Shown here: in pieces, positions 62,701 through 64,000 of the stretch
How positions within the stretch are numbered: position 1 is the first letter of the stretch
How the letters are laid out: each line of letters begins with the position of its first letter
Assembly: GCA_947561715.1 (NCBI GenBank)
Contig: OX387204.1
Span: forward strand, 12,095,001 to 12,159,000
Direction of reading: 5' to 3'
DNA from: Ascidia mentula
Taxonomy: Eukaryota > Chordata > Ascidiacea > Phlebobranchia > Ascidiidae
Length of the DNA stretch: 64,000 nucleotides
The notes under the pieces: model-generated
What the model was told of the DNA's origin: nothing
The model's database searches: none
Seen by the model: only the letters and a program-made list of their open reading frames with translations
Position numbers and translations under genes: made by a program

Positions 62701-64000
62701 CAATGACAACCATATCGGGGAACAAGGTGGCTGAGTCTTCCAGGGTATTCGTCACTTCAGGGTTCGCCCAAGGCTTGGAAATAAACCTAAACAGGTACTT
62801 ACTCTAAACCCAGCGTCAAGTGAAAGCCATGTAAACACTAACATGGTGAGCGACTTCATGATTTTCGTAAGTTACTTTGTGTTTGTTTGTTACAATATTA
62901 GAAACCAAACAACTTAAATTCTCAAAATTAATTTACAGAAAACTTTTTCCTTGTTTGGTCGAAAGACGTTTGCCCAAAGAAAATTTTTTTTAGTGTTCAA
63001 ATGAGCTTTGGGAATATTGACAAAGCGCATGTAAATCTGAGAATGATTTATCAGTGGGGCGAGATTTCTTAAAAAAAAAAATTATAGAATGTTATAGTTT
63101 GTGGGGGACCTGAACAATCAGTAAACATTGCCACAAGTTGTTAACACAATTTTTTCGACGCTTGCAAATCCAATACAAAATTTATCGTTGTTTAAAGACT
63201 CGTGCATTTAAATCATTAGAAAAGCAAAAGCTAAAATGTTATTGATCAAAGTGGCTTTCCTATTTAGTCTCATCAACTCCAGATATTTTGCACCCAAGTA
63301 AATCTTTAGATAAATGCAAAAATATGTCACTGAATTGGTCACTTAATTGAAGGATCGTTTTGTTCGTATAGAATCGGAGACGACAGAATTGTTGCCGAAT
63401 GGAAAGTAGACGAAGAATGTCACACATTTTACCTGGAGGTTGGTGTGGTCAGAGCGATTGAAGGATCCTTATCCACGTCAGCTTGTATTTCCGCATCAAG
63501 CAGAGCAGCATATTCTACAACACTTGCATGCGACAGTTACACAAGACAGTTTGTGAAATGGATGAACACCAGTTTGTCTGCACCTGCAGTTGGTAATTTG
63601 CTTTGATTAATCCAGTGTTGTATGGTGATTATCCTAATGCTGTGTTTATCCAACTTTTTCGCGTGCGACGTATTTGGAAAGATTCACGTCACTTGCGACG
63701 CACCAATTATAAATCTATCATGACGATTTGCTTCTATGTTTGTTATTTCCATTCGTGGAAGGATGATTTAAATTGTTCTTTGTCTGAATTCCTCCCCTCC
63801 CAGAAAAGAACAATTTTCTCGCTTTAAATTGAAATTTCTCGTTCGCAGGTTGCCAATATCAGGCGATACTGCGTCTTTACCGAGTTTCTCAACCTAAAGT
63901 GGTGGCGCTTGAAAGCATCACGGAGTTTTCTGTTCCTTTGCCTTTAACCTCTGTTAAAAACTTGGTGGTTTCTGTCATCGGACCAACAATGCAAGTCACG
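50750..64000 (+). CDS. Large multidomain lectin-kringle-LamG-FN3 protein, 5' part (runs off window)
   Basis: Signal peptide from 50750 (MRKLLLHFIFQVFILFGLVQ). Twenty-four exons in consistent phase (E1 50750-50819 to E24 from 63849) give about 1745 residues before the window ends. Order: N-terminal β-rich region (~25-158, unassigned); five C-type-lectin-like domains, each on two exons (E5-6 52079-52750, E7-8 53423-54025, E9-10 54186-54803, E11-12 55454-56041, E13-14 56843-57752) with the W-T/I-G and paired Cys pattern; a kringle across E14-15 (CYRSEPADYEGR, then GLSCQNWSLQTPHMHNYPP and NYCRAYDDYFAPFC); a Cys-rich stretch (E16-17); a LamG/pentraxin-like domain (E18 60114-61094, LDDRWHHLCVVAD); and FN3-like repeats (E19-24). 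EPN/QPD/WND sugar-binding motifs are not visible. E13 uses a GC donor (57097). It is extracellular by its signal and Cys content. It may be a polycystin/REJ-type receptor, but no later domains are in view. Confidence 0.8.
57741..58452 (+). other. Kringle domain spread over an exon junction
   Basis: The N-terminal half is at the end of exon 14 (NECYRSEPADYEGR). The rest is exon 15 (58304-58452) with the CxNW, PHxHxYxP and NYCR motifs of kringles. The intron 57753-58303 lies between them. A kringle next to C-type lectin domains is unusual. Confidence 0.75.
59402..59458. repeat. hAT-like element end in an intron of the lectin gene
   Basis: The sequence GGAACCGACTTTGGGAATCGCTG, read on the minus strand, resembles the CAGCG(A/G)TTCCCAAA terminal motif common to hAT elements, followed by GGTTCCGCGAACC and GGTTCCGTGAGC. 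The other end was not found. Sits in intron 16. Confidence 0.3.

Overview
The window looks like a piece of an animal genome, most likely a tunicate (an ascidian such as Ciona). The DNA is AT-rich, the genes are intron-rich with short GT-AG introns, and the proteins are clearly metazoan. Two genes, TM2D2 and IGBP1, are packed head-to-tail with only 8 bases between stop and start, as in the trans-spliced operons known from tunicates. The species is an inference; no marker was searched.

Layout: (1) 247-2843, minus strand: mitochondrial ribosomal protein uL3m (MRPL3), 8 exons. (2) 3141-21505: an 18.4-kb DNA transposon with an 8-base target duplication. Each inverted end has a ~280-bp outer terminal repeat and then a long array of a 206-bp tandem repeat (about 30 units left, about 14 right). 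The core holds an SGNH-hydrolase-like ORF and a 1254-codon ORF with a DDE-type (MULE/KDZ-like) transposase core, a Ulp1-type protease domain and a ubiquitin-specific protease domain. Other elements are nested in it: a Penelope-type GIY-YIG fragment in the first left repeat, a TA-flanked inverted-repeat element in the SGNH ORF, and a 525-bp hAT-type element inside that one. (3) 24474-26522, minus: mitochondrial aspartate aminotransferase (GOT2), 11 exons. (4) 29271-33004, plus: germ cell-less (GMCL1), 6 exons, with a foldback element in an intron. (5) 34716-38541, minus: RhoBTB, 10 exons. (6) 43023-49740, plus: TM2D2, IGBP1 and an M17 aminopeptidase of the W07G4.4/NPEPL1 group. (7) 50750-64000+, plus: the 5' part (24 exons, about 1745 residues) of a large secreted or membrane protein with a signal peptide, five C-type-lectin-like domains, a kringle, a Cys-rich stretch, a LamG/pentraxin-like domain and FN3-like repeats. 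It runs off the window.

The host genes are mostly unrelated housekeeping genes. The exceptions are the TM2D2-IGBP1 pair, which probably shares one transcript, and possibly the aminopeptidase 302 bases downstream. The most unusual object is the large transposon. It combines SUMO- and ubiquitin-deconjugating domains with a transposase, and its satellite-like inverted arms carry many copies of a CRE-like palindrome (TGACGTCA). It sits about 290 bases upstream of the MRPL3 start codon.

All exon structures were worked out by eye from splice sites, reading phase and remembered family sequences. No alignment, database search or RNA evidence was available.
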